Source: an uncultured Eubacteriales bacterium (GTDB lineage: Bacteria > Bacillota > Clostridia > Lachnospirales > Bianqueaceae). From it: DNA of 11,745 nt. Both the position numbers and the translations under genes were made by a program. Shown here piece by piece: positions 1-5,583 of the stretch. The stretch is from the NCBI GenBank assembly GCA_902782895.1, contig CACZPA010000211.1:1-11745 (forward strand). The letters run 5' to 3'. How positions within the stretch are numbered: position 1 is the stretch's first letter; every line of letters starts with the position of its first letter. The notes beneath the pieces are model-generated. The model was not told the origin of the DNA and made no database searches. It saw only the letters and a list, made by a program, of their open reading frames with translations.

Positions 1-610
1 CCATCTCATGGGTAACGATAACGCATGTCATGCCGCTCTCGGCCAGATTCTGGATGACCTCCAGAACGCCCTTGACCATCTCCGGGTCCAGCGCGGACGT
101 CGGCTCGTCAAAGAGCATGACGTCGGGTTCCATCGCCAGCGCGCGGACGATCGCGAGACGCTGCTTCTGTCCGCCGGAAAGCTTGCGCGGATACTCCTGC
201 GCCTTGTCCTCCAGGCCGACCATCTTCAGCAGCTCCATCGCCTTGGCCTCCGCCTGCTCCTTGGGGATTTTCTTCTCCAGGATCGGCGCGAGCGTAATGT
301 TATCGATAACTTTCAGATGCGGGAATACATTAAACAGCTGGAAAACCATACCGATCTTCTGGCGGTGGCGGTTCAGATCCGTCGCCTTCGCGTCCAGCTC
401 TTCGGATTCAAAGATAACCTTGCCGCTTGTCGGGATTTCCAGAAGGTTCAGGCAACGCAGGAAAGTGGACTTGCCGCCGCCGGAAGGCCCGATGATCGTT
501 ACGACTTCGCCCTTGTAAATCTTTTCGCTGATGCCCTTCAGGACCTTCAGCTGTCCGAAATCCTTATGCAGGTCTACCGTTTCAATTAATGGAGTCTTAT
601 CATCAATCAC
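1..610 (-). CDS. Amino-acid ABC transporter, ATP-binding subunit (partial, C-terminus beyond left edge)
   Basis: This is the cytoplasmic ATPase that powers the importer encoded by the two genes upstream of it. The 203 visible codons contain Walker A GPSGGGKST (residues 41-49, Lys47), the Q-loop in VFQ (Gln91), signature LSGGQ (144-148), Walker B VMLFDE with Glu169, the D-loop SALD, and the switch His201 in THEM. The spacing and wording are those of the GlnQ/HisP polar amino-acid family, whose members are about 240 residues long, so roughly 40 residues lie outside the window. The start is a GTG at 608-610: an in-frame TGA lies only two codons upstream and no in-frame ATG is nearby. It overlaps the end of the permease gene by 8 bases, with AAGGAAG upstream as ribosome site, so translation is probably coupled. 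Walker A has Gly where most relatives have Ser (GPSGSGKST), which still fits the consensus. Substrate cannot be read from this subunit. Confidence 0.95.
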   Translation of the reverse strand, partial: MIDDKTPLIETVDLHKDFGQLKVLKGISEKIYKGEVVTIIGPSGGGKSTFLRCLNLLEIPTSGKVIFESEELDAKATDLNRHRQKIGMVFQLFNVFPHLKVIDNITLAPILEKKIPKEQAEAKAMELLKMVGLEDKAQEYPRKLSGGQKQRLAIVRALAMEPDVMLFDEPTSALDPEMVKGVLEVIQNLAESGMTCVIVTHEM

Positions 611-1268
611 TGACGCTCAGCTTCCTTTCCATCTTTTTTACGATCGCGGACAGTACCAGTGTTACGATCAGGTAGATACCCGCAATAATGAACAGCGGCT
701 GCCATACCAGGAACTTGTTGGCAAGAAGTGTACGGGTGTACATCAGCTCGTACAGCATGAAGGTGCCGGCAAGGGACGTTTCCTTGATCATGGCAATGTA
801 CTCGTTTCCGAGAGAAGGCAGGATGTTCTTGATCGCCTGTGGGAAGACGATTCGGAACATCGTATGGCTTGCGGTCATACCGAGCGATCTTGCCGCTTCG
901 GTCTGTCCTTTGTCAACGGAATTGATGCCGCCGCGGATGATTTCCGCGACATACGCGCTGGAGTTAAGGATCAGCGCCAGCATGACGTAATAAACCTTAT
1001 CGATGCTGTTGAGCGCGGGAATCGCCATCGGGATAAAGAAGTACGCAATGTACATCTGAACCAGAAGCGGTGTGCCGCGGAGCACGTTGACGTAAACGGA
1101 CGAGATCCCGTACAGCACCTTGTTCTTGGAAAGCCGCAGGACCGCGATCAGCGCGCCGAGAACGGTTCCGATCGCAACCGCGATGGACGCGTATTCCAGC
1201 GTTCCAAGCAGGCCTCTTAAGAAGATCGGCCAGTACTTATACAATACCGAAAAAATGCTTTCTCCCAT
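603..1268 (-). CDS. Amino-acid ABC transporter permease (HisM/GlnP type)
   Basis: This 221-residue membrane protein forms the channel of a polar amino-acid importer. Hydrophobic segments lie near residues 12-45, 52-63, 68-88, 92-112 and 183-210, matching the five-helix fold of the family. The conserved RGTPLLVQ stretch (64-71) and the EAA loop, beginning EAARSLGM at residue 124 and running to FPQA, are clear; the EAA loop docks on the ATPase. With a single permease gene in the operon the channel is probably a homodimer. The ATG at 1266-1268 has AGAGGTG (1277-1283) as ribosome site at 8 bases. It follows the binding-protein gene after a 79-base gap holding a direct repeat, and its last codons overlap the ATPase start. 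The family is certain. The amino acid transported is inferred only from the T-box upstream. Confidence 0.95.
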   Translation of the reverse strand: MGESIFSVLYKYWPIFLRGLLGTLEYASIAVAIGTVLGALIAVLRLSKNKVLYGISSVYVNVLRGTPLLVQMYIAYFFIPMAIPALNSIDKVYYVMLALILNSSAYVAEIIRGGINSVDKGQTEAARSLGMTASHTMFRIVFPQAIKNILPSLGNEYIAMIKETSLAGTFMLYELMYTRTLLANKFLVWQPLFIIAGIYLIVTLVLSAIVKKMERKLSVSD

Positions 1269-1304
1269 GAATAAACACCTCTGTTAACTTCTGATAAAAG
1301 TGAC

Positions 1305-1336
1305 CGAAGCTGCCGATTGAAGTATCGAAGCTGCCG
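1305..1336. repeat. 11-base direct repeat, 21-base period
   Basis: CGAAGCTGCCG occurs at 1305-1315 and again at 1326-1336 with no mismatch, in the gap between the binding-protein stop and the permease start. The spacing equals two helical turns. Function unknown. It may be a small duplication or part of an intercistronic RNA structure that sets the binding-protein to permease ratio. Confidence 0.7.
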
Positions 1337-1347
1337 TCAGGAACGGA

Positions 1348-2301
1348 TTATTCTTCGTCGTCGATTCCGGCAAGCTTCCTTGCTTCCTGATAGAAGTTCT
1401 CGTAGTAGCCCTTCTCCATTGCCATATCGATGCACTTGTTGATCTGGGCGATAAACTCGGTCTCACCCTTCTTGGCTGCCGCGACGTTTCCTTCGTAATC
1501 ACCGTACATGGTCAGGTCAAAGTGCAGACCGGACAGAGCGAACTTGCCGTCGGACTGTTCTACATACATCTCAGCCGTGCTGCCGTCCATCGCGACCGCG
1601 TCGCACTTGCCGGAAGCCAGGGACAGAACCGCCTGATCCAGTGTCGCTACGAATTCCAGATTGGTGCCGCCGTCAGGATTCAGCGCAATGATCTGATCCT
1701 CTACATACATCTGCTGCAGGGAAGAAGCCTGTGCCATGATGTGCTTGCCTACAAAATCAGTGAACTCATTGTAGTTGTCTTCCTGTCCCGCGGGAACGAT
1801 CAGGGTATGATAGTTGATGTCGTCGCCGCCTGTGTAACCGGTGGACAGCTCATAGCTCTCCGCACGGTCTGCCTTCCAGCCGTAGCCGGAGAAAGCGATA
1901 TCGACCTTGCCGGTGGAAACGGCTGTCAGGGTCGCGCTGAAGTCCATGGTCTCGATCGCGAGATCAACACCCAGGCAATCCGCAACATACTTGGCAAGCA
2001 TCATTTCGCTGCCGAAGACCTTACCGTCTTCTGTTACGAACTCAGCCGGGGGATAGTCAGGGCTGGTGGCGATCGTCAGAACGCCCGCGTCCAGGACTTT
2101 CTTCAGCTGTCCGGAAGCATTGGAGAGATCCAGTGTCGGTTTCTCCAGATCCGTCGTATCTACGAGATAAGCGAATGTCGAATTCTTGCCTGTCTTAGCC
2201 TCTGTCTTGCTGCCGCCGTTGCCGCTGCATCCGGCGAGGATTCCCGCTACCATAATGACTGCAAGGACCGCTGCCAGCATCTTCTTCATTGTGTTCTTCA
2301 T
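1348..2301 (-). CDS. Amino-acid ABC transporter solute-binding lipoprotein
   Basis: This 317-residue extracytoplasmic receptor delivers an amino acid to the permease. The N-terminus is a lipoprotein signal: basic start, hydrophobic core, and lipobox L22-A-G-C25, so Cys25 should be lipidated and anchor the mature protein outside the membrane. A Gly/Ser/Lys-rich linker and about 40 poorly conserved residues precede the family-3 binding fold (roughly residues 70-310). That fold is recognised by the SPDYPPAEF strand near residue 80, the G(S)EMMLAKYVAD helix, SGYGWKADRAESY carrying the ligand-carboxylate Arg, and a VAMDGSTAEMY segment. The first ATG (2299-2301) is chosen over one four codons inside because AAGGAG (2311-2316) sits 9 bases before it. 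The T-box leader directly upstream suggests arginine or another basic amino acid. The ligand cannot be proven from the residues seen. Confidence 0.93.
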   Translation of the reverse strand: MKNTMKKMLAAVLAVIMVAGILAGCSGNGGSKTEAKTGKNSTFAYLVDTTDLEKPTLDLSNASGQLKKVLDAGVLTIATSPDYPPAEFVTEDGKVFGSEMMLAKYVADCLGVDLAIETMDFSATLTAVSTGKVDIAFSGYGWKADRAESYELSTGYTGGDDINYHTLIVPAGQEDNYNEFTDFVGKHIMAQASSLQQMYVEDQIIALNPDGGTNLEFVATLDQAVLSLASGKCDAVAMDGSTAEMYVEQSDGKFALSGLHFDLTMYGDYEGNVAAAKKGETEFIAQINKCIDMAMEKGYYENFYQEARKLAGIDDEE

Positions 2302-2344
2302 TTCTTACTTCTCCTTTTCCTATACCGTTTTTTTCTGTCGGAAC

Positions 2345-2380
2345 AAAAAACTGTCCCGACAATCTTCTTTGTCGGGACAG
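2345..2380 (-). terminator. T-box intrinsic terminator
   Basis: A perfect 10-base-pair hairpin (arms CTGTCCCGAC at 2371-2380 and GTCGGGACAG at 2351-2360, loop of 10) is followed on the minus strand by six T's (2345-2350). The CCC inside the 5' arm (2374-2376) can instead pair with GGG at 2402-2404 in the antiterminator, so the two structures exclude each other. It lies 43 bases before the binding-protein start and would stop transcription of the transporter operon when the matching tRNA is charged. Confidence 0.93.
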
Positions 2381-2625
2381 GCTGAATCTCCTGCGGTACC
2401 ACCCAACTTCGCAAGGTGTTGCCCCTGCGCTCTTATGCATCTCTTGAATTAAGACGCCGGTTATTTATACAGAGGACCACTCTGTCTCCCCTATCTCCTC
2501 CGAAAGTTCCGGAAGCCTTCAGTTTGCCCTCAGGAGCGCGTTCTTCTTATTACCGGTACCGCGTCTCAGCAACCCGCGGCTCTCTGTGACCGGTTCGTAA
2601 GAGTACTATCCTCCGTCAACGGTTT
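2381..2625 (-). ncRNA. T-box riboswitch leader, specifier CGC (arginine predicted)
   Basis: The leader senses uncharged tRNA and controls read-through into the amino-acid importer. Reading down the minus strand: Stem I is closed by GGAG (2611-2614) with CTCC (2533-2536); the AGTA S-turn strand is at 2604-2607; upper helices TCTTA/TAAGA and ACCGGT/ACCGGT follow; then the AGAGAG bulge and the GGTTGCTGAGA distal loop. On the 3' side of the internal loop stands GAA (2541-2543), then CGC (2538-2540), then a purine. In this family the specifier codon follows GAA and precedes a purine, giving CGC, arginine. Stem III-type hairpin ACAGAG/CTCTGT follows. The T-box itself reads TTGGGTGGTACCGC (2393-2406), with the seven-base bulge at 2395-2401 whose UGGU pairs with a tRNA end having A as discriminator. 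The T-box call is certain. The amino acid is fairly sure; shifting by one base would give ACG or GCG, both less typical. Confidence 0.95.
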
Positions 2626-2631
2626 AGCATA

Positions 2632-2659
2632 ATTATACACTCGATTTGGAAATTGTCAA
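2632..2659 (-). promoter_or_regulatory. Consensus sigma-A promoter of the T-box/transporter operon
   Basis: The minus strand has TTGACA at 2654-2659, a 16-base spacer, and TATAAT at 2632-2637. Both hexamers match the consensus fully. Transcription should start near 2625, just before Stem I of the T-box. Such a strong constitutive promoter fits a gene whose control is by attenuation rather than initiation. AT-rich sequence upstream could act as an UP element. Confidence 0.92.
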
Positions 2660-2671
2660 GTACTATTTTAA

Positions 2672-2691
2672 AAAAACTTTTAAAAGTTTTT
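2672..2691. repeat. Perfect 20-base AT-rich palindrome
   Basis: AAAAACTTTTAAAAGTTTTT is its own reverse complement. It lies between the phosphodiesterase stop and the -35 box of the transporter promoter, 12 bases from the latter. On the minus strand it is followed by further T's, so it may be a weak terminator for the phosphodiesterase transcript. Alternatively it may be an UP element or protein-binding site. With one G:C pair per arm the RNA hairpin would be unstable. Confidence 0.6.
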
Positions 2692-2727
2692 GGAGAGGAT
2701 TTACAGTGCTGTCGTGTTCGTCATTCT

Positions 2728-3273
2728 TCATCCGATCCGGTAGGTCCTGTATGTCTCTCCGTCCAGTGTTTTCCAGGTAAAAACGCCGTCTTCCAGCGCC
2801 ATGTATCCGTGCGGCGTGTTCTCCTTAGGCATGGCAACGGAGCCCGGATTGCAGTATGTATAGCCGTCATATTCCTCGCAGGCGGAAACATGCGTATGAC
2901 CATGCAGCAGAATGTCGCCTTTATGCAGCGGCGGCAGATTCTTGCTGTTATAGATATGGCCGTGCGTAATAAAGATCAGCCTTTTACCTACAGGAAGCAA
3001 TGCATAATCTGCCATTACCGGGAACTGCAGCACCATCTGGTCGACCTCTGCTTCGCAATTACCGCGCACACAGAGGATTTCGTCCTTCAGGGCGTTCAGC
3101 ATCTCGATGACTTTCTTAGGCGCGTATTCCTCCGGCAGATCGTTACGGGGTCCGTGATACAGCAGATCGCCGAGCAGAATCAGCCGGTCCGCCTGCTCCT
3201 GCTTATACGCTTCCAGCATCCTGCGGCACCAGTACGCGGAGCCGTGAATATCTGACGCGATCATCCACTTCAT
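2728..3273 (-). CDS. yfcE: YfcE-type metallophosphodiesterase
   Basis: This 181-residue soluble enzyme is close to the length of E. coli YfcE (about 184) and shares its whole layout. It should hydrolyse phosphodiester bonds with two Mn-type metal ions. The natural substrate of this family is not settled. Metal and catalytic motifs of the calcineurin-like fold are complete: D8-I-H10-G, G35-D36-L-L-Y-H-G-P-R-N44, R70-G-N72-C-E, H104 in THGH, and G125-H126-T-H128. The ATG at 3271-3273 follows a G-rich ribosome site, GGGGGA, at about 7 bases. It starts 14 bases after the stop of the E2-like gene, so the two are almost surely co-transcribed. No signal peptide, so cytoplasmic. Nothing links its activity to the neighbour beyond the operon. 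Confidence 0.95.
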   Translation of the reverse strand: MKWMIASDIHGSAYWCRRMLEAYKQEQADRLILLGDLLYHGPRNDLPEEYAPKKVIEMLNALKDEILCVRGNCEAEVDQMVLQFPVMADYALLPVGKRLIFITHGHIYNSKNLPPLHKGDILLHGHTHVSACEEYDGYTYCNPGSVAMPKENTPHGYMALEDGVFTWKTLDGETYRTYRIG

Positions 3274-3287
3274 GATCTGTCCCCCGC

Positions 3288-4184
3288 TTATTTGTACTCA
3301 AAGCCGGACGGCTCGCCAAGCGGCTTGTCCAGCAGCTCCGGATGCGCGAAGATGTATTTGATCAGCTTCAGGCTTCTGGAGAAATAGAATCCGTCCGCGA
3401 TCCGCTCGTCCAGCGTCGCGCCGATGTCGATTACGTCGCGGATCTGCTTGGTTCCGTCCTCCATCAGCAGTTCTTCTTTATGCAGCGTACCGATCGTTAC
3501 CATGATAGAGTTGGTTCCATAATTATTCAGATGATGGTAGACACTGGGGCACTTGATGGATCCGAGGTTGCTCGCAAGCACCGTCGCGTAGTTTGTATCC
3601 GTCTCCCAGACAAAATGCGGCAGATGTCCCCAGAAGTCCAGGATCCGGATGAGTTTGCTGACGAACATCAGCAGAAGCCGCGGCAGCTTGGCCAGCTTAT
3701 CGATGACCGCGTCCGAACCGGTATGCTGGTCCGGGCTCTTCCGCATGCGCGTAACGTCTCCGACGATCGTCTTGCTGATCGAATCCAGCGTATCCTCCGG
3801 TCCCGGCGTCAGCGCCATCAAAGATTCCTCCGCTCCGTCCGCGAACTGGCGTTTCGCGACAAAAGCCAGGCCGACTTCGTATCTTTCATACATCCGTCTG
3901 CCCTGAATAAAGCGGTTCAGGAAGGGACGCTCCATGACCATCCGCGTGATGCCGGTCAGCATGCAGTGGAAAATCGTCGTCTTATAGTCGGGATGCTCGG
4001 CATTCTTGCGCTCCAGATACTTCATCAGCTCCGTCGCGTCGATCACGTCATGGAGATAGACCTCGCTGTCCGTGCGGTTGGTAAAAATATTCATCATCAG
4101 AGCCTGCACGCCCGTGATATCCTTGATGTAACGTCCGTCCGGACGGTCTTTCCAGCTCTTGCGCTTAAATGTATGAAAACTCAT
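3288..4184 (-). CDS. Stand-alone E2/CAT-fold acyltransferase-like protein lacking the catalytic His
   Basis: The 298 residues resemble the catalytic domain of 2-oxoacid dehydrogenase E2 subunits and chloramphenicol acetyltransferase, without lipoyl or E1/E3-binding domains. The N-terminal WKDRPDGRYIKD stretch (11-22) is typical of the stand-alone type. SNLGSIKCPSVYHHLNNYGT (205-224) matches the E2 strand that precedes the active site. The site itself reads TLDERIADGFYF (257-268), where true enzymes have DHRxxDG: Asp259, Arg261, Asp264 and Gly265 are kept but Glu260 (codon at 3405-3407) stands where the general-base His belongs. Acyl transfer by the usual route is therefore doubtful. The frame opens earlier (ATG at 4247), but the ATG at 4184 is chosen: AAAGGAA lies at about 7-9 bases, and a promoter at 4255-4283 would start RNA almost at 4247. 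The phosphodiesterase follows at 14 bases. Function unknown. Confidence 0.85.
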   Translation of the reverse strand: MSFHTFKRKSWKDRPDGRYIKDITGVQALMMNIFTNRTDSEVYLHDVIDATELMKYLERKNAEHPDYKTTIFHCMLTGITRMVMERPFLNRFIQGRRMYERYEVGLAFVAKRQFADGAEESLMALTPGPEDTLDSISKTIVGDVTRMRKSPDQHTGSDAVIDKLAKLPRLLLMFVSKLIRILDFWGHLPHFVWETDTNYATVLASNLGSIKCPSVYHHLNNYGTNSIMVTIGTLHKEELLMEDGTKQIRDVIDIGATLDERIADGFYFSRSLKLIKYIFAHPELLDKPLGEPSGFEYK

Positions 4185-4188
4185 GATG

Positions 4189-4197
4189 TTTTCCTTT
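4189..4197 (-). promoter_or_regulatory. Ribosome site that decides the E2-like start
   Basis: The minus strand reads AAAGGAAAA before the ATG at 4182-4184, at a normal distance. A small hairpin in the leader (CAGACA/TGTCTG, 4213-4234 region) lies upstream and leaves this site free. No comparable site stands before the ATG at 4247. Confidence 0.65.
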
Positions 4198-4254
4198 CTT
4201 ATTCTGGTTCTGCCAGACAGTTCCGTGTCTGAAAACCGTTTTGTCATCCGTCAT

Positions 4255-4283
4255 AGAATACACCTTTTTTTGCTTTCCGTCAA
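4255..4283 (-). promoter_or_regulatory. Promoter for the E2-like/phosphodiesterase pair
   Basis: TTGACG at 4278-4283 and TATTCT at 4255-4260 are separated by 17 bases on the minus strand. The -35 box is 5/6 and the -10 box 4/6 to consensus. Predicted start is near 4248, giving a leader of about 64 bases before the ATG at 4184. It begins inside the last codons of lrgB, so it would act beside any read-through from lrgAB. Confidence 0.6.
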
Positions 4284-4286
4284 TGT

Positions 4287-4970
4287 TCAGAAGAACAACG
4301 GGATCAGAAAAGCTGTCAGGATTCCGGCTATTACGAGAGACAGACTGCTGACCGCACCCTGTACGCTGCCCATCTCGTTGGCGCGCGTGGTCCCGATCAC
4401 ATGCGCTGCCGTGCCCATCGCCGCGCCTTGCGCGACCGGATCTTCGATCTTCAGGATCCTGCAGAGAAAAGATCCGGTGATATTGCCGAGGATCCCCGTA
4501 CTGATGATCGCGGTCACCGCGATCGAGGACATCCCGCCAAGGCTCTCACTGATCGGTACGCCGATCGCGGTCGTAACGCTCTTCGGCAGCAGCGAAACCG
4601 TCATGGACGGATCCAGTTTGAATAGCAGACATAAGCCGGTCACACACAACAGGCTGACCACTGTTCCGCACGCGACCCCTACAAGAATGGCCGGCAGCTT
4701 CCTGCGCAGCACCTGCATCTGCTCATAAAGCGGTATCGCGAGACACACGGTCGCAGGTGTCATCAGGAAGCTGAGAGGCTTCATATTGGCCTGATACGCG
4801 GCATTCGGGATCTTCAGCACGAGCAGCACCGCGATGATCGCCGCTGTAGAGATCAGGATCGGATGCAGGATCGGGGACTTGACTTTTTTCTGCAAGGCGG
4901 AAGCCAGCCGCCATACAAGCAGCGTCAGTGCGATCGCGAAAAGGCTGCTTCCGGACAGGAATTCCGTCAT
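4287..4970 (-). CDS. lrgB: LrgB/CidB-family membrane protein
   Basis: This 227-residue membrane protein belongs to the LrgB family, the partner of LrgA. In Staphylococcus such pairs were linked to control of murein hydrolases and cell death; in Bacillus subtilis and Streptococcus mutans related pairs take up pyruvate. The sequence has about seven hydrophobic segments. It carries the family hallmark region near residues 130-205, with LLPKSVTTAIGVPIS, GILGN, and AAHVIGTTRANEMG. The start at 4968-4970 overlaps the lrgA stop as ATGA and has GGAGG seven bases before it. The open frame runs 61 codons further upstream, but that stretch overlaps lrgA, is rich in Arg and Cys, and has no membrane-protein character. 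Which small molecule it carries here is not shown by the sequence. Confidence 0.93.
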   Translation of the reverse strand: MTEFLSGSSLFAIALTLLVWRLASALQKKVKSPILHPILISTAAIIAVLLVLKIPNAAYQANMKPLSFLMTPATVCLAIPLYEQMQVLRRKLPAILVGVACGTVVSLLCVTGLCLLFKLDPSMTVSLLPKSVTTAIGVPISESLGGMSSIAVTAIISTGILGNITGSFLCRILKIEDPVAQGAAMGTAAHVIGTTRANEMGSVQGAVSSLSLVIAGILTAFLIPLFF

Positions 4971-5323
4971 TTTCCATCCTCCTTCCATCTGCCAAGGAGC
5001 TGTGTAACCCAGCCCGCCACGGCAAATACAACAAATGTGGATACCACGACGATCACGATAAAGGCCGGCAGAGACGCTGCCAGTACGCCTGCCTGATCCA
5101 GCAGATTCACGGTCGGCGCGACAAAAAGGATCGGCAGAATGGCAATCAGCCATCCGCCGCAGTCCTTGATCTGCTCTACCTTAACGATCTTGAAGCACAG
5201 CGCCAGAAACAGCAAGATCAGTCCCCAGATAGCTGCCGGTATTTCCAACGGGATCAGCGCCGCAAGCGCCTCTCCCAGAAATGTAAACAGCAGGATGACC
5301 GCCGCCTGATAGATGTATTTCAT
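4967..5323 (-). CDS. lrgA: LrgA/CidA-family holin-like membrane protein
   Basis: This 118-residue protein is mostly hydrophobic, with four predicted membrane helices near residues 5-25, 29-46, 58-75 and 85-110. It matches the LrgA/CidA family in length and in the GLILLFLALCFKIVKVEQI and LPILFVAPTVNLLD stretches. It works with LrgB, with which it overlaps by four bases, either as a small-carboxylate transporter or as a holin-like pore regulator. The ATG at 5321-5323 follows the strong ribosome site GGAGGGG at about 7 bases. A 10-base inverted repeat ends directly upstream of that site (5340-5371), so translation or transcription may be controlled there. In many Gram-positives lrgAB responds to a LytTR-type regulator; no such regulator gene is in this window. 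Confidence 0.93.
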   Translation of the reverse strand: MKYIYQAAVILLFTFLGEALAALIPLEIPAAIWGLILLFLALCFKIVKVEQIKDCGGWLIAILPILFVAPTVNLLDQAGVLAASLPAFIVIVVVSTFVVFAVAGWVTQLLGRWKEDGK

Positions 5324-5339
5324 GATTTCACCCCTCCAT

Positions 5340-5371
5340 CATATTGTCCTACCGCAGGATCGGACAATATG
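5340..5371. promoter_or_regulatory. Inverted repeat in the lrgA leader
   Basis: CATATTGTCC (5340-5349) and GGACAATATG (5362-5371) are perfect 10-base inverted arms with a 12-base spacer. The repeat ends a few bases before the lrgA ribosome site and lies downstream of both candidate lrgA promoters. It could be a repressor operator or an RNA hairpin acting on translation. Confidence 0.7.
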
Positions 5372-5408
5372 GAATGACCTCCGATTTGCAGATTCATGAT
5401 GTTCCTGT

Positions 5409-5438
5409 ATTCTACCATATTCTGATGGTATATCTCAA
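5409..5438 (-). promoter_or_regulatory. Candidate lrgA promoter with inverted repeat in its spacer
   Basis: TTGAGA (5433-5438), an 18-base spacer, and TAGAAT (5409-5414) lie on the minus strand. The spacer holds the inverted repeat TACCAT/ATGGTA (5413-5418 and 5425-5430, six-base gap), which also touches the -10 box, as an operator would. Start expected near 5402, about 80 bases before lrgA. Confidence 0.5.
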
Positions 5439-5450
5439 GCCGGTACTGCA

Positions 5451-5459
5451 ATTATATCA
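5451..5459 (-). promoter_or_regulatory. Second candidate lrgA promoter (extended -10)
   Basis: TGATATAAT on the minus strand is a full extended -10 element (TGnTATAAT) without a recognisable -35 box at the right distance. It could drive lrgAB from a start near 5444. Confidence 0.4.
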
Positions 5460-5482
5460 GCAAGCCGATGCCCGATCCTGCA

Positions 5483-5511
5483 TTGTATTTTTATGAAGAG
5501 AATGCTATAAT
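5483..5511 (+). promoter_or_regulatory. Promoter of the ATP-grasp/hydrolase pair
   Basis: TGCTATAAT (5503-5511) is a perfect extended -10 element. A poor -35 (TTGTAT, 5483-5488) stands at 17 bases, as extended -10 promoters tolerate. Start is expected near 5518, immediately before the stem-loop at 5519-5553, so the leader is about 65 bases. Confidence 0.65.
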
Positions 5512-5518
5512 ATCAGCG

Positions 5519-5553
5519 TTGATCTGCTCGCCCACCGGCGGGTCTCAGATCAA
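5519..5553 (+). promoter_or_regulatory. Stem-loop at the 5' end of the ATP-grasp transcript
   Basis: TTGATCTG (5519-5526) pairs with CAGATCAA (5546-5553). Inside it, CGCC/GGCG (5529-5532 and 5537-5540) forms a second hairpin with a CACC loop. It begins at the predicted transcription start. No U-run follows, so it is not a terminator; an RNA-stabilising or control element is more likely. It matches no riboswitch class known to me. Confidence 0.55.
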
Positions 5554-5583
5554 ATCTTAACTAACGGATCGGTGGAAGCTTCT

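Noticed and set aside
4213..4234. CAGACA/TGTCTG hairpin as a terminator after lrgB
   Set aside because: It has only about six base pairs and no T-run on the minus strand, and it lies downstream of a likely promoter, so it is part of the E2-like leader instead.
4185..4247. Upstream ATG for the E2-like gene
   Set aside because: It would be nearly leaderless from the promoter at 4255-4283 and has no ribosome site, whereas the ATG at 4184 has one.
4971..5153. N-terminal extension of lrgB by 61 codons
   Set aside because: It overlaps lrgA, has no hydrophobic segments and is rich in Cys and Arg. The ATGA overlap with GGAGG before it is the proper start.
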